Assembly: GCF_947250635.1 (NCBI RefSeq)
Contig: NZ_OX366335.1
Coordinates: 1,426,001-1,490,000 of the forward strand
Direction: 5' to 3'
DNA from: Wolbachia endosymbiont (group B) of Parapoynx stratiotata
Lineage (GTDB): Bacteria; Pseudomonadota; Alphaproteobacteria; Rickettsiales; Anaplasmataceae
Length of the DNA: 64,000 bases
Part shown: in pieces, positions 40,255 through 48,613 of the stretch
Numbering within the stretch: the stretch's first letter is position 1
Layout: each line of letters opens with the position of its first letter
Made by a program: the position numbers and the translations under genes
The notes under the pieces: model-generated
The model's input: only the letters and a program-made list of their open reading frames with translations
Told to the model about the DNA's origin: nothing
The model's database searches: none

Positions 40255-41206
40255 ATACATCTTTATATTACTACTTCTTAATACTTATAAAGACTTGTTT
40301 TTAACATATAAGAGCTATGCAGGTTTTTGAACGTATCTGCTTGTGGTTATTATAAATGGATTTCTAAGGAAAAAAGTAATAAAAAATCAACAAGAGAAGA
40401 GCTCATAAAAGATATTCAAAAGATATATCAAGCGTCACAATGCAGATACGGAGCTCCACGCTGAATTAAAGGTTTTAGATAAAAATTATAACATCAAAAC
40501 AGTGCAAAATGTTATGCAGGAAAATGGCATTCAAGCCCAACTTAGACGAAGGTTTAAGACTAAGAAACTTCAAACAGACAATAGAGTTATAACTCCTAAC
40601 ATATTGGATCAGAATTTCACCACTGATCAGCCAAACAAGATATGGGATTACATACATAAACACCAACGAAGGATGGCTATATTTGGCAGCAATAATAGAT
40701 TTATATTCACGCATGGTAGTTGGTTGGTCAATGAGTAATTCAATAAATAAGCAATTAGTTATAGATGCTTTATTGATGGCTGTTGATAGGCGCAAACCCG
40801 TTAAAAATCTACTATTTCATAGCGATCAAGGATCACAGTACACCTCTAAAAATTATCAATTTTTACTGAATACAAAAAGTATTATTTCTAGCATGAGTCA
40901 CAAAGTTACGATAATGCTGTTTCGGAGAGCTTTTTTAGTTCACTAAAGAGGGAATTACTCATTGATACCTCACAACACTCCGCACAACAAGCTAGAACCG
41001 CAATATTTGAATACATAGAAATTTTTTATAACAAACAACGTAGACATTCTACTATTAACTATTGCATTCCTGAAAAATTTGATTCATCATTTTCATGAAA
41101 AAAACGTCTTAACTACCTGTCTACTTTTTCTGGGTAAGATCAATATCTTGAAAAAATTAAGCTTTAGTGCTACTAAATATTGTAACTTCTATGCTGAAAC
41201 CTGACT

Positions 41207-42448
41207 ATGAATATGGAAAAAATACGCAATGCTAAAATAAAATTACCAATATTTCTCGATTATCAATCTACTACTAAAGTAGATCCTCGTGTTTTGGAGG
41301 TGATGATACCTTATTTTGGTGAGTTTAGTAATGCACACTCTCGTAGCCATTCATTTGGTTGGACAGCTGAGGAAGCAGTAGAAAAAGCAAGGAAGCACAT
41401 TGCTGATTTAGTGAATGCAGACAGCAAAGAAATCGTCTTTACCTCGGGTGCAACCGAATCAAATAACATGGCTATCAAAGGTGTTGCTCATTTTTATAAG
41501 AATAAGGGAAATCATATAATAACTGTCTGCACAGAGCATAAGTGCGTTTTAGATTCTTGTCGACATCTGGAAAATGAAGGCTTTAAAGTTACATATTTGT
41601 CCGTTAAGCAAAACGGAATTATAGATTTGTTGAAACTTGAGGAGGCAATCACTGATAAAACAATTCTGATTTCAGTGATGATGGCAAATAATGAAATCGG
41701 AGTAATGCAACCTGTCAAAGAAATTGGTGCAATGTGTAGAAAGCATAATATATTTTTTCATACAGACGCTGCCCAAAGCTTTGGAAAAGTTCCAATAGAC
41801 GTAAATGAAATGAACATTGATCTTATGAGCCTTTCTAGCCATAAAATTTATGGACCTATGGGAATAGGTTCATTATATGTCCGTAGAAAAAATCCTCGTG
41901 TTAGGTTGACGCCACTAATTAGTGGTGGTGGACAGGAGAGAGGCATACGCTCTGGAACAGTTCCTACTCCCCTTGCAGTTGGTTTTGGTGAAGCGGCACG
42001 TATCGCTAAAGAAGAAATGGAAATAGAAGCAAGCAAATTAGAAGAGTTGAGAGATATTTTGTACAACAAAATAAAAGAGGCATTTCCTGATGTTGTTTTA
42101 AATGGTGACTACGAAAATAGGATTCCAGGTAACCTTAACTTAAGTTTTCCTTATGTTGAGGGTGAGTCTCTTATCATGGCAATCAAGGATTTAGCAGTAA
42201 GCTCTGGTTCTGCATGCACATCTGCATCCCTTGAGCCTTCTTATGTCATAAGATCACTAAACAATGGCCACGATCTTGAGCATTCATCAATTAGATTTGG
42301 CCTTGGCCGATTTACAACTAAAGATGAAGTTCTATATGCAGCAGATCTTGTTACTAAAAATGTTGGACGGCTAAGAGAGATGAGCCCACTTTTGGAAATG
42401 GTACAAGAGGGAATAGATTTAAGCACCGTAAAATGGGATTCTCATTGA
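41207..42448 (+). CDS. iscS: Cysteine desulfurase IscS
   Basis: PLP enzyme that releases sulfur from Cys for Fe-S clusters and tRNA thiolation. It has 413 residues. Features: N-terminal [45 protein letters not shown], the PLP Lys in [12 protein letters not shown], and the mobile-loop Cys in [16 protein letters not shown]. iscU and iscA are not seen downstream; rodA follows in the opposite direction. The gene begins ~100 bp after the IS3 remnant. Confidence 0.96.
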   Translation: MNMEKIRNAKIKLPIFLDYQSTTKVDPRVLEVMIPYFGEFSNAHSRSHSFGWTAEEAVEKARKHIADLVNADSKEIVFTSGATESNNMAIKGVAHFYKNKGNHIITVCTEHKCVLDSCRHLENEGFKVTYLSVKQNGIIDLLKLEEAITDKTILISVMMANNEIGVMQPVKEIGAMCRKHNIFFHTDAAQSFGKVPIDVNEMNIDLMSLSSHKIYGPMGIGSLYVRRKNPRVRLTPLISGGGQERGIRSGTVPTPLAVGFGEAARIAKEEMEIEASKLEELRDILYNKIKEAFPDVVLNGDYENRIPGNLNLSFPYVEGESLIMAIKDLAVSSGSACTSASLEPSYVIRSLNNGHDLEHSSIRFGLGRFTTKDEVLYAADLVTKNVGRLREMSPLLEMVQEGIDLSTVKWDSH

Positions 42449-42496
42449 AGAATAAGACGTTAACCATTAGCAGAGTGATGGTTGTCTAAGCTCTTT

Positions 42497-43630
42497 CTAT
42501 GGGTGAAATCGGAAACTTAGCTTTAAGTCCTTTGTAGATGCCACGGAACTAAGTAGCAATCCTATACATATTAAGCTCGCAGCAGTTGTGCTTCCGCCAT
42601 AGGATAGAAATGGAAGTGGGTCACCTATTATAGGTAAGAAGCCTATTGTCATTCCAATGTTTATAAAGAAATGAGCACTAAAAAAGGCAAAAACCCCGAT
42701 AGATATTAACTTAGAAAAGTAATTTTTTGACCTGTAAGCAATGGAGAATATTATAGCAAGCAATGTGGTATAGAGTAAAACCAAAGTCATGCTGCCTAAA
42801 AAACCCCATTCCTCACTCAGTACCGCAAAAGCAAAATCTGTTCGTTTCTCTGGCAAAAATCCAAGTTGAGTTTGACTTCCATTAATAAATCCCTTACCAA
42901 ACAAACCTCCTGAACCAATAGCTATTTGAGATTGCTGTGCATTATAACCTATTCCAAGTGGATCTACTGATGAATCCAAAAATGATAATATCCTTTGCTT
43001 GTGATAAGGGCGCAAAAAAGGCCAAATAGCTGGTATTGCGAAAATGCCAAGAGTTCCAAAAATTATTAAATGAGGTCTCTCCATTATTGCTGTGAATATG
43101 ATTGATGCTCCTATAAACAATATTATTACAGCTGTTCCTAAATTAGGTTGCTTCAATACAAGGAATACAGGTAAGAAAATAATTATAAGTGGCTTAAATA
43201 AGCTTTGAAATTTCATCATTTTATACACACTTTGTTTATTAAAATAACAAGCAAGTGCAAGTATTAAGCCCACTTTTACAAATTCTGATGGTTGTAAACT
43301 AATTGACCCAATTCTTATCCATCTCGTTGCACCCATTATATGCGAGCCAAAAAAATTTACTGCTAACAGCGCAATTACTGCTGCTATGTAAAAAAAATAA
43401 GCGTGCTTCAAATAAAAATCTAGCTCTATAAATGACATAGCTATAGCAAGCAAAAGGAAGAAAGAGAATATGACCAATTGGTGAATTGCAAATGGAGCCC
43501 ACTTTCCTCCAGCAGAAGAATATTGAACAACAATGCCAACGCAAAACAGAGCTATTACGTTCATGACTAATAATAAGTGAATCTTCTTCAGCTTATCCAC
43601 AGCGAAAACTTTACAGACTTTTAGATACAA
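42497..43630 (-). CDS. rodA: RodA/MrdB SEDS peptidoglycan polymerase
   Basis: SEDS-family membrane glycosyltransferase that polymerises lipid II during elongation. It has up to 377 residues with ~10 helices. Family blocks: SLQPSEFVKVGLILALA, KQPNLGTAVI, GYNAQQSQIAIGSGGLFGKGF, FLPEKRTDFAFAVLSEEWG and PIIGDPLPFLSYGGS. The frame opens at TTG 43630; GTG at 43597 is an alternative, and no clear Shine-Dalgarno decides. Its presence fits retained lipid II synthesis. Confidence 0.93.
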   Translation of the reverse strand: MYLKVCKVFAVDKLKKIHLLLVMNVIALFCVGIVVQYSSAGGKWAPFAIHQLVIFSFFLLLAIAMSFIELDFYLKHAYFFYIAAVIALLAVNFFGSHIMGATRWIRIGSISLQPSEFVKVGLILALACYFNKQSVYKMMKFQSLFKPLIIIFLPVFLVLKQPNLGTAVIILFIGASIIFTAIMERPHLIIFGTLGIFAIPAIWPFLRPYHKQRILSFLDSSVDPLGIGYNAQQSQIAIGSGGLFGKGFINGSQTQLGFLPEKRTDFAFAVLSEEWGFLGSMTLVLLYTTLLAIIFSIAYRSKNYFSKLISIGVFAFFSAHFFINIGMTIGFLPIIGDPLPFLSYGGSTTAASLICIGLLLSSVASTKDLKLSFRFHP

Positions 43631-43645
43631 TAAAACATAAGAAAA

Positions 43646-45094
43646 TCAAAAAGCAAATTTATTAATTACCAACCGAATTGGATTACTATATATCCCAGTT
43701 ATTACCGTTAAAATTGCCATAAATAATAGACAAAAGAGCATAAGCAATGGTACCTCATTAAGTGTCATTCCAGCGTTTGATGCTGTACTGTTTTCAAAAT
43801 ACATTTTCTCAACCATTTTCCAAATGTATACTAATGCAAAAAAAGAGCTAACAGCAAAAACCATCAGAGAGACCCATGCACGAGATTCAAGAATTGCTTG
43901 CATCATATACCACTTACTTACAAAGCCATTTGTCAAGGGTACACCGATTAATGCTAAACTAAATAGAGTAAATGCAAGTGTTGTATAGGGCATTGACTTT
44001 TTTAGTCCTGATAAATTTTCTATTTTTGTCATACCAACCTTATAAGAAATACACCCTGCAACCATGAATAAAGACGTTTTTATCATGCTATGATTTACTA
44101 TGTGAAGAACTGCTGAAAACAAACCTGATTTTGAATTTAAACCCAGCATTAAAAGTATATAGCCAATCTGACTGATACTGGAGTGAGCAAACAGTCTTTT
44201 TATATCTTTTTCGATTATTGCAGATATTGATCCAAATACAATAGCGCAAAGTGCGAGGATAATTATCACATTATGCAGTGGTAAGAAAAAATTTTGCTGA
44301 AAAACAGTGTAAAAGATTCTGATAAAAACATATATCATCACTTTTGTCACTGTGCCTGAAAAGAATATGCTAATGAAACTAGGTGCTTCGCTATATGCGT
44401 TAACCAGCCATCTGCTGAGTGGAAATAGTGCCATTTTGATTGAGAGACCAACAAAAATGAATAATGTACCAAGTCTTATGATGTTATTATCGTATAATGG
44501 TACTATTCTTTCAGCCATGTCAGACATGTTGAGCGTTCCGGTCATAGAGTATAAAAGGCCGATGCCAAACAAGTAAAATGTTGCTCCTACAGTACCACTA
44601 ATGAGGTATTCAAATGCTGCAACTAAAGCTTTCTTATCCCTTCCCATTGAAACTAAAACATAAGAAGAAAGAGATGAAATTTCTAAAAAGACATAAAGGT
44701 TGAATATGTCATTTGTGACTAAAATCCCAAGTAGTCCACTTAAGCACAGTAAAAATAGAGAATAAAAACCTGTGATTTTGTTTTTGCTAATCTCTTTTTC
44801 ATTAATATCAAAGCTATAAAGCACACTAATCAGCGCTATAAAATTCACCAAAGTTAGAATCAAGGAGTTCAATATGTCGATTCTCAACTCTATTCCGTAC
44901 GGAGGAGACCAATCTCCAAGATAATAAGTTATAATTTCACCATTGTATGTTTTCATTAGCAACGTTAATGAAATAAAGAAAGTAGCTGCCGTTGCAAAAA
45001 AAGAGATAAACCAGGACACCCTATGTTTCTTGGTAAGAAAGCAAAACATTGATGCAATTATCGGTATAATAACTTGTAGAATTGGTAATTGCAT
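43646..45094 (-). CDS. MrpD/NuoN-type proton-pumping membrane subunit
   Basis: 482-residue protein with ~14 hydrophobic helices, of the proton-conducting membrane-transport family (complex I NuoM/N and Mrp antiporter subunit D). Segments: FNLYVFLEISSLSSYVLVS, AAFEYLISGTVGATFYL, IKRLFAHSSISQIGYILL and LSLALIGVPLTNGFVSKW. As a solitary gene without nuo neighbours it is best called MrpD-like. It is followed closely by rodA on the same strand, 15 bp apart. Confidence 0.85.
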   Translation of the reverse strand: MQLPILQVIIPIIASMFCFLTKKHRVSWFISFFATAATFFISLTLLMKTYNGEIITYYLGDWSPPYGIELRIDILNSLILTLVNFIALISVLYSFDINEKEISKNKITGFYSLFLLCLSGLLGILVTNDIFNLYVFLEISSLSSYVLVSMGRDKKALVAAFEYLISGTVGATFYLFGIGLLYSMTGTLNMSDMAERIVPLYDNNIIRLGTLFIFVGLSIKMALFPLSRWLVNAYSEAPSFISIFFSGTVTKVMIYVFIRIFYTVFQQNFFLPLHNVIIILALCAIVFGSISAIIEKDIKRLFAHSSISQIGYILLMLGLNSKSGLFSAVLHIVNHSMIKTSLFMVAGCISYKVGMTKIENLSGLKKSMPYTTLAFTLFSLALIGVPLTNGFVSKWYMMQAILESRAWVSLMVFAVSSFFALVYIWKMVEKMYFENSTASNAGMTLNEVPLLMLFCLLFMAILTVITGIYSNPIRLVINKFAF

Positions 45095-45158
45095 TAAACT
45101 GTTGTTAATACATCGTTAAAGTATTAGTATATATAATACTTTTTGTTTTAACACCTTT

Positions 45159-45464
45159 ATGTTGTCTAAAATTTATAATGCAGTAACGAGCCTATTACGG
45201 AGAGAAGGTGAACTTATAGGAAGGGACGAAAACGGAAATTCTTACTATGAATCAAGTGAAGGAAAAAGATGGGTAATATATGGCAATGTTTCTGAGCCTA
45301 CAACAATTCCTCCAGAATGGCATATATGGATGCATTATACTGATAATGCAGTACCAGTTAATAATAACAAAAGAAAAACTCCTAATTTAACGGGTATAAA
45401 AGATGCATACTACCCAAACCAAAAGGTGAAAAACTACTATGAAAGCTGGAATCCTAATAACTGA
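45159..45464 (+). CDS. NDUFA12-family complex I accessory subunit
   Basis: 101-residue protein with the NDUFA12 (B17.2) core: LIGRDENGNSYYES, RWVIYGN, and IPPEWHIWMHYTDNAVP. In alphaproteobacteria and mitochondria this is a supernumerary subunit of NADH:ubiquinone oxidoreductase. The mlaD gene starts 2 bp after its stop, a gene pair often conserved in alphaproteobacteria. Confidence 0.92.
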   Translation: MLSKIYNAVTSLLRREGELIGRDENGNSYYESSEGKRWVIYGNVSEPTTIPPEWHIWMHYTDNAVPVNNNKRKTPNLTGIKDAYYPNQKVKNYYESWNPNN

Positions 45465-45466
45465 AG

Positions 45467-45922
45467 ATGCGAAGGTCAAATATACTTGAAATAACTGCTG
45501 GGTCATTTGTATTAATTTTCACTATTTTTCTTGTCTTCTTCGCTATTAATAAGCTATCTTACATCAAGAAAAACTATAAGGATTGCTATAAAATACATGG
45601 CCTTTTTACTGATGCTAACGGTGTAGGGGTTGGTGATAGTGTCAAGATCTCTGGTGTAGAAATCGGAAGCATAACTGGTGTATCGCTTGACAAAGCTACC
45701 TACATAGCACGAATCGATATGTGCATAAGCAGAGACATAAAGTTGCCAATTGATAGCTCAGCTCTAATCGCTAGCAGTGGGGTTGTTGGTAGTAAATTTG
45801 TTAATATATCACCTGGTGCAGATCCTAAATTAATTTCACACGGTGGTAAAATAGCGCATACTCAAGCTGGAGCAAATATGGGTGGAATAGTGGATAAAAT
45901 TATTGGCATGTTTACAAAGTGA
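45467..45922 (+). CDS. mlaD: MlaD-type MCE-domain lipid transport protein
   Basis: 151-residue inner-membrane-anchored protein of the Mla retrograde phospholipid transport system. A single N-terminal helix (SFVLIFTIFLVFFAI) is followed by one MCE domain with GLFTDANGVGVGDSVKISGVEIGSI and a terminal ISPGADPKLI. It is in an operon with NDUFA12; MlaE and MlaF are not in this window. Confidence 0.93.
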   Translation: MRRSNILEITAGSFVLIFTIFLVFFAINKLSYIKKNYKDCYKIHGLFTDANGVGVGDSVKISGVEIGSITGVSLDKATYIARIDMCISRDIKLPIDSSALIASSGVVGSKFVNISPGADPKLISHGGKIAHTQAGANMGGIVDKIIGMFTK

Positions 45923-45959
45923 GAATAAGAACACATAAGCCAACTTGGCCTATGTACAA

Positions 45960-46095
45960 TTAAGGGATTTTTCTATCAATAGCTTGAAGTTGTTCAGCGT
46001 TTGAATTATCAAGATTTCTGCTAGGTTTTACATTCCTAATAATCTCAACAAATGCTTGTACTTTCAGTATAGGAGTGTTTTTTCTTACGTACTTA
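45960..46095 (-). pseudogene. C-terminal gene remnant cut by IS256 element
   Basis: A minus-strand frame reads VRKNTPILKVQAFVEII, then NVKPSRNLDNSNAEQL, to a stop at 45960-45962. Its upstream part is replaced by the end of the IS256-family element (GGGAAGTGTTAAATA at 46096). About 45 codons remain. Family not recognised. Confidence 0.45.
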
Positions 46096-47050
46096 GGGAA
46101 GTGTTAAATAAACTGTGTCAAACCGAGAAGTAAAGTAATAAATTGATAAAAAAATGGAGGTTTGACAATGAGTCAAGCAAACAGAACTACCGGTTTGGTA
46201 GACTATAAAGAATTAGAAACAAATATCTTATCATCTATACGAGAAGGAAGACCATTGACGGAAAGAGATGGAGCATTAACACCATTTATAAAAAAACTGC
46301 TAGAGGGAAGGCGAGATAGAAAACCATTTGTCGGCTGAAAGCGAAGAAAACAACCGAAGAAATTCAAAGACTTTACGGACAAGTATTTGAACTATTGACA
46401 CCAGGAGATAGAGAAGGAAGTTTCGAGCCACAAGTAGTCAGAAAAAGGCAAACAACCGAACTTGAAGCAAAGGTTTTAAGTACATATGCCAGTGGCATGG
46501 GATATAGCATCGCATGTAGAAGAAATATAAAATATCTGCAGCAGAGATATCAAGTATTACTGACAAATTGTTACTGGTAATCAACGAATGGCGCAGTCGT
46601 CCGCTGCAATCTGTATATCCAATAGTGTTCATGGTTTTTTAAGGTCAAGGAGGACGGGCATTGTGTAAGCAAATGTATGTATAACATATTAGCAAAATGG
46701 CAGAAAAGAAGTTTTAGGCTTTTATATAGCAGAAAGTGAGGGAGCTAACTTTTGGCTAGGGATGTTAAATGACTTAAAAGAGAAAGGAGTAGAAGATATC
46801 CTGATTGTATGTGTTAAAAAGCTTTCCTAAAGCAATAAACAGTGTATTTCCTAAAGCAGAAATGTATAGTACATCAGATAAGAAATTCACTGAAATATGT
46901 ATCGAGCAAAAGTTTTCATGAATGATTTGAAAAAAACATATCAAGTAGAGAAATTGCCGAGAATTATTTACTTGAACTGGAGGAAAAATAGGGAGATGGT
47001 ATGAATAAGTATTGCTTGGTTGGAAGCAAGAGAAGATAATGACTTCTCAG
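46096..47050 (+). mobile_element. Degenerate IS256-family element
   Basis: Left terminus GGGAAGTGTTAAATA at 46096. Transposase pieces are in several frames: a 56-codon ORF at 46168-46338 (SIREGRPLTERDGALTPFIKK), then TTEEIQRLYGQVFELLTP and REGSFEPQVVRKRQTTELEAKVLS (to ~46580), WRSRPLQSVYPIVF, FYIAESEGANFWLGMLNDLKE, AINSVFPKAEM, and NYLLELEEK with a stop. All are diagnostic of mutator/IS256 transposases. Multiple frameshifts, stops and deletions make it non-functional. Its right part is replaced by the IS110 type-2 element; the boundary near 47050 is approximate. Confidence 0.8.
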
Positions 47051-47059
47051 AGTGGATAG

Positions 47060-47160
47060 GTGGCAGGTTGGATGTTTTTCTGAAGCACTTTCTGCCCAGG
47101 GAGTAGAAAGAAGACTTCGTGGGGGAGATTAACTGCCCCTGCCACCGAAAATCATCGTGA
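47060..47160 (+). ncRNA. Candidate structured 5' RNA of the IS110 type-2 element
   Basis: GGTGGCAG near 47061 is perfectly complementary to CTGCCACC near 47143, enclosing a second stem CTTTCT/AGAAAG. This lies ~100 bp upstream of the type-2 recombinase start, where a bridge RNA would sit. The guides cannot be tested because this element's termini are not resolved. Confidence 0.35.
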
Positions 47161-47431
47161 GGCTCACAAAATGTGATGACCTCGTATAGGAGTTTGGAAC
47201 AACCGGCAATATTCTACTCTGATATATTGAAATATGCAATTGGAGGAAAAAATATGCGTCACATTGGAGTCGATTTACATACCAATAGTTTTACTGTTTG
47301 TTACTTACAAGAAGGGAAACCTGAGCATATTCAAACGTTTCGCTTAAAAGACTTGGATAATTTCACCAAAGATCTTATATGTTAAAAACAAGTCTTTATA
47401 AGTATTAAGAAGTAGTAATATAAAGATGTAT

Positions 47432-47553
47432 AGAGAAGAGGAACCGTCATAGATCTTGGTCATAAGGGACCGTATTGGAGCAAGGTTCTCTTCTCTGTTT
47501 ATATACTGAATAGTTCCGAACAACTGATTGAGTTTTTAGGCTCGTATATAAGG
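47432..47553 (+). ncRNA. Candidate bridge RNA, copy B
   Basis: In the 5' non-coding end of the element. AGAGAAGAGGAACC (47432-47445) pairs with 47484-47496 with one bulged G. The 5' side of its internal loop carries ATAGATCT (47449-47456); a small inner hairpin GGTC/GACC follows; the 3' side carries TTGGAG (47475-47480). Further on, ACAACTG (47520-47526) equals the last 7 bases of the right end (48744-48750). ATATAAG (47546-47552) is the exact complement of the first 7 bases of the left end. This order (target loop, then donor loop, upstream of the recombinase) is that of the IS621 bridge RNA. Confidence 0.7.
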
Positions 47554-47592
47554 GTGGAAAATGCAGTATTATATTATTCTTACGGAGGAATT

Positions 47593-48552
47593 ATGAATTC
47601 ATCAAATATCATTGCTGGCATTGATGTTAGCAAAAATAAGCTAGATATCCACATTCATCCACTTGGACATTATAAAGTATTTGAAAATGACGTTCAAGCT
47701 ATTGATCAAATACTCGACTTTTTACGTTTGCATAATGTAACCAAAGTTGGACTTGAAGCAACTGGTGGGTACGAAAAATTATGTGCTTATACTTTACTAA
47801 GCCATGGTTTCGAAGTATATGTTATTCAACCTAGATGGGTTAGAGATTATGCAAAAAGCCTTGGTATCGCTACTAAAACTGATAAAATAGACTGCAGCAT
47901 CATCTCACGTTATATCAATAATACAGATATGCGTGTTACTCCTTTAAAGGTTAGTAATATTGACAGTTTGAAGCAAAAGTTATCTCGCAGAAATCAATTA
48001 GTGGAAATGGCAAAAATACAAAAAACTCAAGCTCATCAAGTAACTGATATATCCATAATCAAACAAATGGAAGAACTACTTGCCATTTTGCAAAGTCAAA
48101 TTCAAGTTTTAGAAGACGAGATGATAACATTGATTGAGCAAAGTCAAGAGCTTAAAGAAAAATACATATCAATAACTAGTATGCCAGGAGCAGGTAGAAT
48201 CTTAGCTATTACTATGATCTGTTATCTACCAGAATTAGGAACTCTCCGACATAAAGAAATATCTAGCCTTTCTGGAGTTGCACCTTTTAATCGAGATAGT
48301 GGTTTTAGTAAAGGAAAAAGATGTATTCAAGGTGGTAGATCACAGATTAGAACAGTTTTACATATGTGTGTTCTTAGTGCACAAAAGTACAATTCTTATA
48401 TAAGAATCTTCTTTGATAGGCTATACGATCAATACAAAAAACCATATAAAGTTGCTTCTACTGCTGCCATGAGAAAATTACTTATCCTTGCTAACTCTTT
48501 AATCAGAGATGGCAGGGTTTTTACTGAGGAATATAGCCCTAAAGCTGCTTAG
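47593..48552 (+). CDS. IS110-family DEDD recombinase, copy B
   Basis: Identical to the copy A product (319 residues from the ATG at 47593, Shine-Dalgarno GGAGG). It is uninterrupted with all DEDD motifs, so it is potentially active. The gene lies between the candidate bridge RNA and the DnaA-box hairpin. Confidence 0.92.
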   Translation: MNSSNIIAGIDVSKNKLDIHIHPLGHYKVFENDVQAIDQILDFLRLHNVTKVGLEATGGYEKLCAYTLLSHGFEVYVIQPRWVRDYAKSLGIATKTDKIDCSIISRYINNTDMRVTPLKVSNIDSLKQKLSRRNQLVEMAKIQKTQAHQVTDISIIKQMEELLAILQSQIQVLEDEMITLIEQSQELKEKYISITSMPGAGRILAITMICYLPELGTLRHKEISSLSGVAPFNRDSGFSKGKRCIQGGRSQIRTVLHMCVLSAQKYNSYIRIFFDRLYDQYKKPYKVASTAAMRKLLILANSLIRDGRVFTEEYSPKAA

Positions 48553-48570
48553 ATTGAAAATTAGTGTAGT

Positions 48571-48613
48571 TGTGGATAAGTGCGCTTACACAGACTGAAA
48601 GCACTTATCCACA
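48571..48613. repeat. DnaA-box hairpin (copy B)
   Basis: Perfect 13-bp inverted repeat TGTGGATAAGTGC / GCACTTATCCACA with a 17-nt loop; each arm contains the DnaA consensus. It starts 18 bp after the recombinase stop. Confidence 0.8.

Larger units (their letters stand above)
38934..40312 (-). mobile_element. IS110-family element, copy A
   Basis: A 1,379-bp element in minus orientation, flanked by the AG/CT core at both ends (38934-38935 and 40311-40312) with no longer target duplication and no terminal inverted repeats, as in IS110. Copies B (47374) and C (49658) appear identical over the whole length. It interrupts OrfB of an IS3 element in frame. Left end, right end and guides are described under the bridge-RNA entry. 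Confidence 0.88.
38854..41098 (+). pseudogene. IS3-family OrfB, split by IS110 copy A and frameshifted
   Basis: OrfB begins (LKKALGYFAKPK..., SFIKEHENCCKI) before the IS110 element at 38934-40312 and resumes after it (RAM, then in another frame FLNVSACGYYKWISKE). Later pieces include [12 protein letters not shown], [20 protein letters not shown], and [11 protein letters not shown] with the second Asp, ending STINYCIPEKF...TGA at 41098. Several frameshifts and an in-frame stop prevent function. The right end near 41110-41140 (CTGTCTACTTTTTCTGGGTAA) looks like an IS3 terminus; the left terminus is not recognisable. Confidence 0.8.
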
